Positions 38,734 to 51,237 of a stretch of 64,000 nt of DNA are shown here, in pieces. Every line of letters begins with the position of its first letter. Positions within the stretch are counted from its first letter, which is position 1. A program made the translations under genes and the position numbers. This DNA comes from Coprinellus micaceus. Taxonomy: Eukaryota > Basidiomycota > Agaricomycetes > Agaricales > Psathyrellaceae. Location of the stretch: NCBI GenBank assembly GCA_951394405.1, contig OX596343.1, positions 1,054,001 through 1,118,000 on the forward strand, read 5' to 3'. Under the pieces are notes generated by a model. That model worked only from the letters and a program-made list of their open reading frames with translations, was not told the origin of the DNA and ran no database searches.

Positions 38734-39702
38734 TCCTGAGCTCGGAACATGGAATTCGTATCCCTCGATCGGGGTTCACACCCGTTCCAGTTTGACTGGC
38801 CTCTTTACTCCCGTTCGCGACTGATACTCTGGCGTTCCTGCCACATCACTGGGCCTTCTCATTGCTTGATTGGCTTTTCCGTGGTGCACACCTGTAAATA
38901 ATACTGCGTTGACCGCTCAAACATGTATCGCATTCGTTTCAACCAGGTTTCGGTGAAATAAGCGCTCGCGCGCGAGGACGCATGACTAGAGTGCAGTTCC
39001 ATTTGAAGCGCACCTTTTCCTGGGCACACGGGGAATGTCTCCCGTAGGCCGTCCACCATGCCATCTCGCCGACACTCATGAACAGAACGGTAAGGATTCG
39101 AAAGGTCAGTTGAGCAGGATCAGCACGTTTCAATTAACGGCAATCATTCTGCACCCCGGCTTCCGATGCCATGACGGGATCAATGGTGATTGACGTCCCT
39201 GGATGCTATAAACTGCCACCTCACCAAACCCAGGTTCCTCCTTCTATCTGGCTTCGCGACTTGAAAGCCACTCCAACATCGCAGGATCTACATGCGAAGG
39301 CTTCTTTCTACACGACCTCTGGTCAGATCCTACCAACCGGATAAACCCTGGCACCGAGTTGCAATAGAAAGGTACCCAGAACGCCTAGTTCGCTCCCACA
39401 GGCGTCCGTGTCCCCACCATCAAGCCTCAATCTCAGCCCGCCCTTGATTCCATATGGGAACGACCCTTGTCTGATTCCGCCGAATCCCATGAGAAAATAT
39501 CTGGTCGAGTCGAGTAAATATCCTATCCGGACAGCCGTCATGGTTGCCTTGACTTTCCTCTCCTTTCCCTCCCCCGTTCGCGACAGCATCGAGCAAGGCC
39601 GCAGGAGTGTCCTTTCCTCCTCGCCCTCCTCCTGAGGTATTGCCTTGTGTGGGGGTCCTGTGTTAAGGTGTAGTAGAAGGCGAATTGCTCGCGAGGTCGA
39701 GG
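38734..39702. other. Intergenic or 5' untranslated region of the seven-TM gene
   Basis: CTATAAAC near 39208 could be the TATA box of the downstream gene, which would give a long 5' leader. An open frame starting MRRLLSTRPLVRSYQPDKPW at 39292 lies in this leader; it may be an upstream open frame. No separate gene is supported. Confidence 0.4.
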
Positions 39703-41809
39703 ATGCTACTTCCCTTGGGTGTCAAGATCCTCTGGTTTGTGCTGTCACTTACTGGTACGCATTGAACCCATTATTTGTTCTTATCTCCCCTCCAATTCTA
39801 ACTGGTATTCCTCGCCAGGCCTGCTGGGATGTTGGATAGTATTGATAGGCTTGGGTCGCAATGTCAACTCCCGATGGGCGGCTGTCCTCTACTGCGTTGG
39901 GTGCACCATTTTGCAGGGTATCGTCTGCTTGGGCATGGTATGGAAGATGGACCCCCTCTCAATGCCCGGGCGATTCTGCACCGCCCAATCTGTGCTGATT
40001 GCGTTGGGATCGTTCGTTATGACAGGCACCATATGCGTCTGTTCCTACACCACATACAAAGTTGTCTTGAAGCCAAAGACCTGGGCAGACTCGTCGCACG
40101 AGTGAGTCCTCCTCCACGGGTTTCTATGGGATCGATCACTCAATGAATACAGACCCCTGAACTGGCGACCAGCGTACGCAATCCCCACCGTCCTCTTCCC
40201 ACTGGCAGCTCTAGCGCTTCACGTGGCACTCATCGTGAAGCTCAAGTCAGTCATACCCGCCATCGAGTTCTACTGCGACGCTTCAAGTCCACAATGGTAT
40301 GTCCTGTAGCCCTCTACACTCTCACCTTGTCACTCACCTTCCTCAGGGTACGATTCCTGTCGTACGCCGGCACGCCGCTCCTTCTCTATATCCCCTCTCT
40401 TATCCTATCCACGAAATCCATTCTCGCCATCCAAGAAACTCAGCGGCACATTCGGCGCGCTCTTACGTCTGAATTCGACCCCGACACTCTACCTGGCACC
40501 CCTCCGCCTTCTCCCTCGAACCCAACGGACTGCTACACGAACTCGTTCAAGCGCCGCGCACGTGGATGGTCTCAGTCGCTTGCGGGAAGCAGGGAGCAAC
40601 ATAGGCTCAAGGAGAAGCAGTCTGTGGATGACATGGAAACGCATGTGCAGCTGGGCAGGGATACCCCATCTCGATTCAAGAGCCTACGTGAATCCTCTTC
40701 CACCGCGTCACTGCGATTCTCGATGTCGGCCTTCCCCTCCCGAACATCCAAGAGCGCCCGTGTCCCCAGCCCTCTTCACCCAGTGACCGCAGTGCATTTC
40801 CAGCTCCCCGCGAAACCGCCGCTTAGGCTCGGCGCCCGTGCTTCAAATGCTACTGGCGTTGAGTCTGTGCAGCAAGACCGGGGTGAGAGCTCAAGTTCCC
40901 CAGAGCCTTCGCTCTCATCCTCCGGGCTATCGTCGCCAATGACAACCCATACAGTGGTGAGCACAGGGTACTCCGCCCTTAGCTTCCCAGAGAGCTCGAA
41001 CGATACAATCCAGATAGCAGAGATTGAGCGGGGTGCGTCGTCCTTGGGATCATATACCGACTCGAGTAGCAGGAACCGGGACGGTGTCCACCCCCCTGAA
41101 CTGGAAGGTCGGAGTCCTGAACGTTCTTCAAAGGACAGTGCCTTGAACGATGATTCGGATATCAAGTCAACGCATTCAAGCGACAAGGGAGGGGAGCATG
41201 ATGAGGATGCGCATAGCTCGACTGAGTTCGAGCTGGGTGAGGTCAAGACCTCTGAGGGCCATAACGATGATGGGGAGGGGGATGAGCACACGCTCTCGGA
41301 CGAAATGGGTACGATTCGGGTCTTGCCTCAGGTGCGGACACATATGAAGCAGATCAATAACGATCAGCTTTACGGTACGTACCCCCACGTTAGCGGAATC
41401 GCTTGACCGAGCGACTGGCTGACTTAAATGCCCCCAACGCAACAGGTCGGCTACCCCCGCTGTTCAGAGTAACGCGCCGCCCAGCACCGCCAAGCCTGCC
41501 TTCCGAGATCTGGAGGTTAATCTTGTTCCAGATGTACGTTCTCTCATCACATCCTCTTCCTTTCTCAGCCCCTCACTCACATTGATCTTGAACAGTGCCT
41601 TCGTCATCGTTCAGATCCTCGGAAGCCTCTCCACCCTGGTCGACGTCGCCCGAAGGCACCCTGCGCCCAGCCCTTTGGGAACACACCACTTCTCCCTGCT
41701 CTTCGCAGCGTGGGGCCCCGTTATGTTCTTCGGCGGCCTGCAATCCGTTCGCTTTAACATCCTTCCAAGTTTCCTGAGACGGACACCGAAAGTGGATTCA
41801 TCATCGTAG
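39703..41809 (+). CDS. Seven-transmembrane GPCR-like protein
   Basis: Six exons in consistent phase: 39703-39754 (MLLPLGVKILWFVLSLTG), 39819 to about 40099, then exons starting PLNWRPAYAIP, VRFLSYAGTPLL, GRLPPLFRVTRR and AFVIVQILGSLS, ending TPKVDSSS at 41809. Segments: TM1 WFVLSLTGLLGCWIVLIGL; TM2 VLYCVGCTILQGIVCLGMVW; TM3 QSVLIALGSFVMTGTICVC; TM4 IPTVLFPLAALALHVALIV; TM5 YAGTPLLLYIPSLILS; then a loop of roughly 330 residues rich in Ser, Pro and acids; TM6 IWRLILFQMAFVIVQIL; TM7 LLFAAWGPVMFFGGL. An in-frame TAA precedes the ATG by 11 codons, which fixes the first exon. The topology fits a receptor; it does not resemble STE3 pheromone receptors. Ligand and G-protein coupling are unknown. Confidence 0.75.
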
Positions 41810-42319
41810 GCTACGTTTTATTTATTTTATGTCAACCGCTTTTCCTCCATCGTTCTCTCCACCTCCTCTCTTGAAGGGGTCAGCTCCTCGTACCGCACTG
41901 CCCGTTATGTCTTTCGGAACTCTTGGATCTCTGGACCCTCTCACATTGCACTCCCACCACTTGTAGTTTTAGCATCACCTGCACTCGCCCTCCTGTATCT
42001 CGGATCATCCCCCCATCTTAGCCATCCTCTCTTAGTAGCTCGCAGCCTCTCTTACTTATATCTCGTTTTCATTGTGGCCCTTCTTCGACCGTTGTAGTTA
42101 ACGCTGGACATCGTTAACTGACTCCTTGTTACTTCGTAAAGATATACAGTACATACGCCGTAAAGACGATAAAGATAGCAAATCATGGATATAATCTGTG
42201 GAATATCAGCTTCAGGACCTGGCTTTGTGTGACAAAATACGAACTTGAAACGCACAGTGAGAGAAGACCGGAGACATGGCAAGCCTCTCCAGATTACAGA
42301 GAGGAGGAAGCCAATGAGA
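41810..42319. other. Intergenic, convergent 3' ends
   Basis: Pyrimidine-rich 3' flank of the seven-TM gene and 3' flank of the CBS-domain gene. No gene supported. Confidence 0.6.
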
Positions 42320-43180
42320 TTACAACCCTCTTCGAGTAACAAAGTTCTCGAGGTCATGCAAGGTCGCGACCCCAAGGACGAACTTCCGACTGCCGTCAGT
42401 AACTAGAGCACGCACATCATCTTCAGTGAGAATTTTGGGATTTGGTAGAAGAGCATGATGCGCTCACCAAGAGCGAAGACAGTTGCCTTGAGGAACTCTT
42501 CCAGGTCGGAGAGAGGTGTCAATGGTGTGATGAGAGTATATGGCTCCTTTGATGAGCGCCGGAACTTCGTCATGTATTGGCTCACTTTATCGTCCTGGGT
42601 GGTTGGGAAGCAAAGGGTTAGTTAGTTTGGGGTCGTGCACAAAGCACAGACTCATAAGGGACCCGAGAAGCGCATGGTGTGACCTCACATCCTGAACGCC
42701 GCCAACGATCTGACCGAGGAGAGGGTCGCCAGGTCGAAGCCCATCGACTTCTTGGGAAGAATAGAAGGTGAAAACGGTGACTGACCGGGCTCGCCTGACC
42801 TGCTTCCCACTTCTGCTTCAACGCGGCGACATCGACGTAGCCCAATGGCTTTCTCGACTTGTCAAGCACACTGCCGTTGTTACACTGTCGTAAGTTTTCC
42901 ACCCCAGTCATCAGATTGGTCGACGACTAACGGGATGTGTGAAAAGTCTCGTTCATATGCAAGGTCGATCGCCCTCGAAATAGACTCTGTGAAGGGAAGG
43001 CAGAAGGCCGGTGCGAGTTGGAGGTCCTAGATCGCAGGAAAGCAGCCAAACGGATAGATTAGACCGGGCCAACTCTGCCACCTGGTACCATGGCCAGCTC
43101 ACCTCGACGACCGCTCCCCTGTACTTGTCTCCCGGCGTTTCTATTGCAGCAGAACTTGAAGATGCAACCGCGTCGGACAT
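42320..43180 (-). CDS. CBS-domain protein
   Basis: Small protein (about 190 residues) in six exons. Start MSDAVASSSSAAIETPGDKYRG (exon 43180-43103), then LQLAPAFCLPFTESISRAIDLAYERDFSHIP joined through a GGCAG acceptor to VLDKSRKPLGYVDVAALKQKW; next VDGLRPGDPLLGQIVGGVQD; then YMTKFRRSSKEPYTLITPLTPLSDLEEFLK; and last VTDGSRKFVLGVATLHDLENFVTRRGL with the stop at 42320. The pattern (helix, HIPVLD-xxxxPLGYVD; later VTD-xxRKFVLGVAT-xxDLENF) is a tandem CBS pair, which usually binds adenosyl nucleotides. Stand-alone fungal CBS proteins of this type have no known enzyme activity. It shares a 198-base divergent promoter with PUP1, so the two may be co-regulated. Confidence 0.85.
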
Positions 43181-43300
43181 TATCGATGGGGGTGGCGGAT
43201 ACTTAAGCTCAAGCTTTAAGTTTAAAGCATGGTCACAGCAGCCAGTGCTGTTGAACAGAGACCCTGGGGTTAGGGTTTGTGAGAGGCAACGCTGACTAAT

Positions 43301-43307
43301 TAGGCGC
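43301..43307 (+). promoter_or_regulatory. TAGGCGC promoter heptamer upstream of PUP1
   Basis: TTAGGCGC on the PUP1 coding strand, 72 bases before the ATG, inside the divergent CBS/PUP1 promoter. Confidence 0.45.
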
Positions 43308-43378
43308 ACGTGTACGCGCGAGCTGATGGGCGTCTCTCGGACGCGTCATGCTGCTCAATCTCTTTATATCAATCCACC

Positions 43379-44367
43379 ATGTCCAAGGCTTCCGTGTATT
43401 CCCCTCCTGGATTCGACCTCTCTAACCTCGTCAGGTAAGCAGGAACAGGTCTTCAAACTAGGGCGTGGCGTCTTACGATTGGCACAACAGGAACAACTTC
43501 CTGCACGAGAAGGGCTTGCCATTGCCCAAGGCGACGAGCACAGGTACTACGATCGTAGGATGTGTGTACAGGGACGGAATTGTGCTTGGCGCCGATACAA
43601 GAGCGACGGAGGGTGACATCGTGGCCGATAAGAATTGCGAGAAGGTGCGTAAGCTTGATGTTATCCATGGCTTCCAGGCACTGAAGGACACCAATAGATT
43701 CACTACATCACGGAGTCCATTCGATGCTGCGGTGCAGGAACTGCAGCAGATACTGAATTCACTACCGCCCTCATCTCTTCCAACATGGAGTTGCACACCT
43801 TGCAATCGGGGCGTAAACCCAGGGTCGTGACTGCCATGACCATGCTCAAGCAGATGTTGTTCAGGTACCAGGGCCACGTCGGAGCGGCCTTGGTACTCGG
43901 AGGAGTCGACTCTACCGGTCCCCATCTCTTCACCATCCATCCCCACGGCTCCACCGATAAGCTCCCTTACGTGACGATGGGCTCTGGTTCACTTGCCGCC
44001 ATGGCCGTCTTCGAATCGGGGTGGCAACCCGACATGGACGTGAGTACAAGTCGCTTCAACTCCTCTGAAACAATCTCTTAACCGTTACCTTCAGCGCGAC
44101 CAAGCTTTGAACCTCGTCAAGGCCGCGATCGCCGCTGGTATCTTCAACGATCTCGGATCTGGCTCCAACGTCGACGCGTGTGTGATCACCGCCAACAGCA
44201 CCGAGATGCTGCGAAACGTCGAGATGCCTAACGTGCGGGTACAGAAGGAGCGGGATTACAAGTTCAGGAGGGGTACGACGGCATGGAAGAAAGAGGAGGT
44301 GAGGAGTTTGATTACGGAGGAAAGCGTCACGCTGCTCACCGGCGGGGACGAGATGGATATCTCATGA
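43379..44367 (+). CDS. PUP1: 20S proteasome subunit beta-2 (PUP1)
   Basis: Trypsin-like catalytic subunit of the 20S core. Exon 1 (43379-43434) encodes [19 protein letters not shown]; exon 2 starts at 43491 with [23 protein letters not shown]. The propeptide is cut before the catalytic Thr of TTIVG (about residue 36), followed by [29 protein letters not shown] with the active-site Asp and Lys region. Later exons give [59 protein letters not shown] and [13 protein letters not shown]. The C-terminal extension ([17 protein letters not shown]), which wraps the neighbouring subunit, is present. About 265 residues, normal for the family. Confidence 0.94.
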
Positions 44368-45709
44368 GTTGGTTATTCTTCCAAGATTCAATCCGTTGTA
44401 CTTTAATTTCTAGACTGCCGGCTGATCGAACACTACGAACCCATGATGGCCACCCCAAGGCGCGCCTATCAAGCTCCCACTGAGGCCCTGGAACGAAGCC
44501 ATGATTGAAATCGGCCTGACTGGCTTTTCGTCTGCCCGCTTTTGACACCGATTCATCCCTACGGGCCTATCCTCCTTCTGAAAGTGCTGGGAAATGACAT
44601 TTAAGATTTCACGTCGCTCTCCGCGTTCGGTCAAACGCCCTCGATTACGATCTATGAGCCAAGGGTGCGGCATGTATGTGCCTTGCTGAAGTATATTCCC
44701 AGAGGCGGACACATTGTTGCCGTGTACGAAGCTGGGATGAGCGAAAATGCTATGTAGCAGAGAAAAAGATGTCCGTAGGATCTGAAGACCCCAAGAGGTA
44801 ACCTTCCTACGGTTCCGTTCGAACCAATGTGTAAGAGGGATGGTCACTGTTCATATTCCATCCGTTTTTCGTGGACACTTGGTCAGTACTTTGTCGCTCA
44901 GGGGTCAGGAACCGTCCTCACGAGCAGTCCACGGTTCGTTTAAAGGTTTATGCTGAAGGGTGCTTTTTCTATCCCCTTGTTATGTATTCCGTTCCGTCCG
45001 CCGCATTTCTGCTGGGAGACCGTCTTCCTTTTAGCTGAGTTCGCGCCAGCGCCGACTACGAAAGGATATTCTGTTTGGTCCTAAGCTCGTCCCGCCGTGA
45101 CCCTATCTCGGTTTTGAGCCTCTCAATATAGCAAATAAACCTGTAGCGTGTCCTCTAGCCTGAGGTGCCTGACATCCCAGTCGAGGGCCATTAAGTTGGC
45201 CACTTGAGGTTAAGCGCCCGTCCACGTGATCGATATCGGAGTCTTTCGGAGTTCCAGCGCGCTGGTCCGAGCGCAGTACTTGCACAGACTTGCGTCTAAC
45301 TCCCAACCGAGTCTCAGTCCACTACTCTCAGCCTCCAAGGTATCGTCACAAAAACTGCAGTGTGATACGGCATCATCCTCACCCAACTATTGTAATTCTT
45401 GTCAAATGGGTCTTTTCCATCAATAAATGTCCCTTGCAAGACCTCGGACACCTCAAGGCCTCAAGATTCTTCGTCATCGGCCATTCTCCGTAGCAAGCTT
45501 GGTGGAACTGCCATGACCACTCTCCGTCACGAGTAAGTCTGATATCTTCCAGCCTTTCAAGACGGTAACGTGGCGTTGACCCTCATTCTAATACCAAAAG
45601 AGAGCCTGTAGGCCGGCTGTGCTTGGATTGACGAATTCAGCCAAATTTGACACGAGGGGGATTGTGCGTCCTCAAAGTCGGCAGCTTTCATACATTCGAC
45701 AACCGCACC
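44368..45709. other. Intergenic, no supported gene
   Basis: About 1.3 kb between PUP1 and the NLR gene. Short frames on both strands have no recognisable motifs. A first NLR exon could lie here (for example ATGACCACTCTCCGTCACGA followed by GTAAGT near 45513), but this is unproven. Confidence 0.45.
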
Positions 45710-48700
45710 ATGATGTCCACCGATGGAGCCTCTGGTCATAAGAGTCAGTTCGACGATATGGCCCATGTACCCAGGGACTCTTCATCGCGACACCATCTGG
45801 GGCAGCTTCCTTTGAGCGGACGGGAAGGGGAAGAAGTCCTCTCAATTTCCCCTTTACCCAGCTTCTCGGAGCTCCAACAGGAACAAAACTACGATAAGGC
45901 ACCCAGATTGTACGTCGTTGTGGTGCTTCAATCTAGTTCACACCCGATCCTTATCTTCGTTACCACAGTCTAAGGGCCAAGCTTCGCATATCAACATCTT
46001 CGGTGACGATATCCGATAATGACGAAGAGTACGTTGTGTGCTACTTCCACTTAGTGCCCTTGTAAGGCTAAAGCTTCATCTTCTAGGGACTCGTCTTCTT
46101 CCTCGATCTATAAAACTCCCGGGTCCGGTTTCGAGGGACTGGAAGAGCGCTGGGCCTGTGAGTGTTGGTTTAATCCACCCCAGTCACCTTTTCTCCAAAA
46201 GATGAGACTAGTAGCCGGAACCTCACCTGCCGATTCGCTGGACAGATCGAGCGACAAACCATTATCATGGTCCCATTCACATTCAGCACATAGGGAATGC
46301 GAGTTTCGGAGATAACTACGGTGAGCCAGACAGACCAATCTTTACTGGGGACGTTCGATGAACTGGCATACGTTGAAGGGATCTTGAATCAAAGGGCAGG
46401 TCACCCGAACTTCACGGAGACGCTCCTGAACAAGCTACCCAACTTTGAAGAGACAAGGGATCCGGCGAAAGCAGTTCTTCTGCTTGCGAAGACGATCGCT
46501 AGGATCGAGGAGGTTTGGGCTTTTGGAAATTCTCCTTCAGAATCTCTGTATTAAGTGTCAATATACTAGGACCTTCAAGGCAACATGGATGCCGTCGAAT
46601 CACGGATCGCATCTACAGCAGCTCAACTGATGATTGTGGAGAAAGCGTTGGATAGATGGCCCCAGGGTGCCGCTGGGCGGAAGAATCCTGCGATTCAGGA
46701 GTTCAAAGGGTCATTAGGCTTCATTTTTATGGTAAAAACACAACTAACTTGCTCGTCCAAACAGCAATATGAGTTCCGAGTTGGAGAGGTTACGCCGGCT
46801 CCAAGGAAGCGCAACCGCGAGGCAGCTTGCAGACCACGAGCATGAGAAGACTCAAATAGCAGAGATTTTTGAGAATCTTGATAATGCGAGGATGCGGTTT
46901 GAGGTGTGTCTTTCGTTCGACTTACCCTTTCCACTGCCTCATATCTGCACCATCAGCTCGATACTAGCATCAGGATGTACGACATGGTGGATGCTATTGG
47001 CCACACTCTCAAGGTCCGTGAACTCCCCATATACGTCGTATCTAGCTCCAATCTCCACCACAGAGATCCCTGAAGAAAGACCTCGAAGCTTCGGACGTAG
47101 CTGACTACAAATACGTCGGCAAGGGGAAAGAGAAGTTGCTTCGGGTCCCCTGCACGCCCGGGACCCGTGTCCGCATCTTGGACATGATTACCGAATGGGC
47201 GAATAGCGGGAACAGCCAGCGACTCTTTTGGCTTTTTGGTCCTGCTGGCTCCGGGAAGAGCACCATTGCCTACACGATCGCACGTCGCTTCGAAATGACT
47301 GTTGGCGTGGGTGACAGAATCGCCCTGGGTGGTAACTTCTTCTGCTCACGTCAACTCGAAGGGGCCAGAGACGAGTCCCAGATTGTCCGCACGATTGCTT
47401 ACCATCTGGCGCTCAAGTGCGAGCCTTTCGCCCTGGCCCTCGAGCGCTTAGGGAGGTTTGAGACCATCTCTCAAAGCGTAGATGCGCAACTAGCCGGGCT
47501 TCTTGTCAACCCTTGGAAGGACACCTGGCCTAACCCTCACGACCACTACCTGATCGTCATCGACGCCGTTGACGAGCTAACTGACGACGGCGGTTCAAGG
47601 TTCCTCAGTGCCCTGCTTTCTGTCATTAACGATTATGACTTGCCTGGCCTCAAGTTTTTGGTCACCAGCCGGTCGGACCCAAAGCTTGTCAAGGAAATTG
47701 ACTCATTCGAGCGAAAGGAGCTCTACCGCCTTCAAGATGTGGAGACAGAGGAAGTGCAAGCCGATATCAAGGTCTACTTGGAAGACAGCTTTCCCCACTT
47801 CAAGGGACTCGACGAAATGGAGACACTACTTACCTTCGCGGATGGTCTATTCATTTGCGCAGCAACCCTTGCGAGATACTTGGCGCCACATGTTCCGGAG
47901 GAGCAGAGCGAGATCATCGAGAGATTTCTTCCACGTACTAGGAACAGCTCAGAGGCATCATCGAAGGGTCAAGTCACACACTTGGCATCTCTGGATTTGC
48001 TTTATCGAACCGTCATACTGGAAGCGTTCGGAGAGTTTCAAGGGGAAATCCGTACCAAGCGCCTGCGCATTCTCTACACATTCCTCTGTGCTGCAGAGCC
48101 CACGACAACGGCGATTGTGGGTGACCTGCTAAGTGCCGATTCGTCAAGGGCCAAGCTTTCTCCACCCGCCAGACTGCCTGATGCCGTGCTCGGCCGACTT
48201 CATGCTGTACTGTACACCGACGAGCGACAGAACGTCTTCTCATATCACAAATCGTTTTCCGACTTTATATTTGATCGACATCGCTGCCCGGAAGAGTTTT
48301 GGTGTGACGCAGCAGAGCACCATCGACGGCTCACTGGATCGTGCTTCCGCGTTATGAACTCCAAGCCTTCAGGTCTTCGATTCAACATCGCAAATATACC
48401 CACATCCTTCATGTTCGACAGTGACAATAGATCATTCAAGGAAGAAGTCGATGCAAACATGGCCCCTGTCCTGAATTACTCATGCAGGAGCTGGACTCAC
48501 CACCTCTCACTGTCGTCGGAGGCGACGTCGACCCCCAACGACCCTCTTCACGAGATCCTAGTTAAATTTCTTCGGCTCAATATGCTATTCTGGATAGAGG
48601 CCATGAATGTGCTAGGCTGTCGTGGGCAATGTCTGCCTATGCTCCAAGCCGCCGGTCGATGGGCCACAGCAGTGGGTATTCCTTCATCCGGAGAGTCAAT

Positions 48701-50900
48701 GTTGCACTAACTCCCAAGCTGGCGTCATCCGGCGTTGGCCCGCGAGTTCTCAGAGGTTGCGTCGTTCGCGCTCTACTTTTCCGGGAGCAAGGCAGCGCTG
48801 TCTACCCCACACCTTTACATCTCAGCTTTGGCAACCTGGCGGCCAAGATCTGAACTCTTCAACAATTGGAGGCGCCATTTTGAAGCAATTCCTCGTTTTA
48901 TGGCCAACGACGCCGGAGGTGCGTTCCCGTTGACGACCGTCGAGGTCGGCTGGGGGGTCTACGCAATTGCGGTGGTGTGCGATGGTACCCGGATTATCAC
49001 TGGGTTAGAAGATGGGTCAGTGCGGGTCTGGAACTCAACCACGGGCGAGGAGGAAAGAGTGTTAGAGGGTCACACTAGGGAGGTTCGTTCAGTTGCCTCC
49101 TCGAGCGACGGTATGCGAATTGTGTCGGGATCGGCCGACTGCTCAATTCGCGTGTGGAATACCGCCACGGGACTGGCGGAACGGGTGTGTGTTCACGCAG
49201 TTTGGTCCGTTGCGTTTTCAAGCGATGGCAAACGCGTTGCGTCTGGCTCGGAGGACAAGTCGGTGCGCGTGTGGAGTGCCAGATCAGGGGACGAGCTGAT
49301 GGTCCTGAAAGGTCACACTGAACCAGTCCTGACTGTCGCGTTTTCGAGGGATTGCGCCACGATTGCCTCTGGGGCTGGCGACGGGTCAGTGCGTGTGTGG
49401 GACGCCATAACAGGAGAGGTGCAATTCGTGCTGAAAGGCCATTCCGGGGTCAACAGTGTTAGGTTCTCAATTGACGGGACCCAGATTGCTGGTGGCTTGG
49501 GGGATTCGGTGTTGGTGTGGAACGCATCAACAGGTGAGGAGCACTGGCGACGGGAGGTAGCCGGGCGAAACTGGTTCCTAGTAGCAGTTAACTCTGTCGC
49601 TTTTTCAACTGATGGAACGCGGGTTGCGGCTGGGTTGAAAGATGGCTCGGTGCGGGCATGGAACATGTTGACGGGAGCACTGGAAGGTCACAGTAACTCA
49701 GTGAATTCCGTCGCATTTTTAGGCGACGGCACGCAGGTTGTCTCGGGCTCGGAAGATGGTTCCGTGTGTGTATGGGATCCAACGATGGGAGGCGACCAGG
49801 ACCAGGACCAGGAAATGCTGCAAGGCCACGCCGACATTGTTTTTTCAGTTGCCTTCTCAAGCGACGGCAGGCGCATTGCCTCTGGGTCGGCGGACGGGTC
49901 GATACGAATATGGGATACTGCGACGGGCGTCCAGAAGATACTAAATGGCCATACTGGAGATGTTTGGTCCGTTGGGTTCTCGACCGACGATACGCGCATT
50001 GTCTCTGGATCTCTGGACAAGGCAATACGGGTGTGGGATGCTGTAACGGGTGAGGAGAAGAGGCTCCTGAAGGGCCATACTGGCTCGGTTCGGTCGGTCG
50101 CGTTCTCGAACGACGGCGCCCGCATTGTCTCTGGATCAGCCGACAATTCAGTACGTGTCTGGGATGCGGCAACAGGGGAGGAGCAGAGGATACTGAAGGG
50201 CCATACCGATCAGGTCAACTCCGTCGCGGTCTCGAACGATGGTATGCACGTAGCCTCCGGCTCAGCCGACGAGTCAATCCGGGTATGGGACTTAGTGACG
50301 GGCGAGGAGAAGCGGGTTCTGCTTGGGCACACTGACTGGATTCGGTCGGTCGGATTCTCGAGCGATGGCACACGCATTGTCTCCGGCTCTGACGACATGT
50401 CAGTACGGGTGTGGGACGTCACGGCGGGCAAGGAGCAGCAGGCCCTGCATGGCCATACTGGTTGGGTGTTTTCCGTTGCATTCTCGAACGACAACACGCG
50501 CATTGTCTCTGGGTCGGCGGACAGATCGATACGGGTGTGGGAAACCATGACAGGCCATGAGCGGAGCGTTCTAGAGGGCCACACTCTCTGGGTTAGCTCG
50601 GTTTCCTTCTCAAGCGATGGGACACGCATTGTCTCTGGATCGGCAGACACCTCAGTACGGGTGTGGGACACCAACCCATGTTATACCCAGGGCAAACTCG
50701 ACTCTTCCGATAAACCCACGGGATGGCTTCTCTCCTCTTCTATGCCGGATGGGTATCTAATGTATGTGCCGCCCGACGCACACTTGCCCCCGTCTCCCTG
50801 CATCGCTATAATCGCTCACAAGCACGCCTGTTCATTTGTTAGCTTCTCCAACGCCGCAGTTGGTGACCAGTGGCAGAATTGTTATACTCCGTCATCCTGA
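45710..50900 (+). CDS. NLR-like STAND receptor: NACHT NTPase with 14 WD40 repeats
   Basis: The 5' part has small exons in consistent phase: MMSTDGASGHKSQFDDM to KAPRL, AKLRISTSSVTISDNDE, a Ser-rich exon (SSSSSIYKTPGSGFEGLEERW), YRATNHYHGP to GNASFGDNY, then helical exons (GTFDELAYVEGILNQ, ELERLRRLQGSATARQLADH). NACHT: P-loop LFGPAGSGKSTIAY near 47240, Walker B YLIVIDAVDEL near 47550, sensor-like FLVTSRSD. Helical region to AAGRWATAV; an intron 48676-48753 then joins EVASFALYFSGSKAALSTPHLYISALATW. WD40 repeats follow (48954-50674). Fungal NLRs of this layout act in non-self recognition and programmed cell death, with WD repeats as ligand sensor. No known effector domain (HET, patatin, HeLo) was recognised at the N-terminus. 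The start codon is the least certain part. Confidence 0.85.
48954..50674 (+). repeat. 14 tandem WD40 repeats
   Basis: Fourteen units of about 41-43 residues, enough for two seven-bladed propellers. The last seven follow the pattern GHT-xxVxSVAFSxDGTRIVSGSADxSVRVWD closely, also at DNA level (CGCATTGTCTCTGGATC and variants recur). The first seven are more diverged; one has a lengthened loop (GGDQDQDQEM). Confidence 0.9.
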
Positions 50901-51237
50901 CTTTGTCCGCGATAATCGATTTCCCCCTGACTTTTTCTTCAAATCCAACGCGATTAGCGATGTATACACGTAATTGGCGTGGTCCGTTCTCGTTACGGGT
51001 GCATGACCCAACTTGAAAATTGGGCGAGACAGTTTTAGAAGAAGCGGATCATGTAAATGCAGGGACTACAGCCCGAATCAAACTGTATACAAGTGGGCTG
51101 AGCCCCATTGCGCAGCAGGATGTGGATCAACCTCATAACCGTTGCTATTTCGATAATTCCCGAAGCGAAAGTGCGAAATAGGGCCCCAAGGCAGTAGCCC
51201 AAGATCGGTAAAAGAAAAAGTGCCAACGCGTCGCGCA
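50901..51237. other. Intergenic, convergent 3' ends
   Basis: 3' flanks of the NLR gene and the GH51 gene. Nothing supported. Confidence 0.6.

Noticed and set aside
39241..39700. A pheromone precursor next to the seven-TM gene
   Set aside because: No short frame here ends in a CaaX box, and the receptor is not STE3-like.
44462..44468. Another GCGCCTA string after PUP1
   Set aside because: It lies in a 3' flank, not near a start, and is expected by chance.
49588..50674. Minus-strand open frames across the WD40 repeats
   Set aside because: They repeat with the WD40 period and arise from the sense codons.
48954..50674. CRISPR-like or satellite array
   Set aside because: The periodicity of about 126 bases is the coding repeat of WD40 units.
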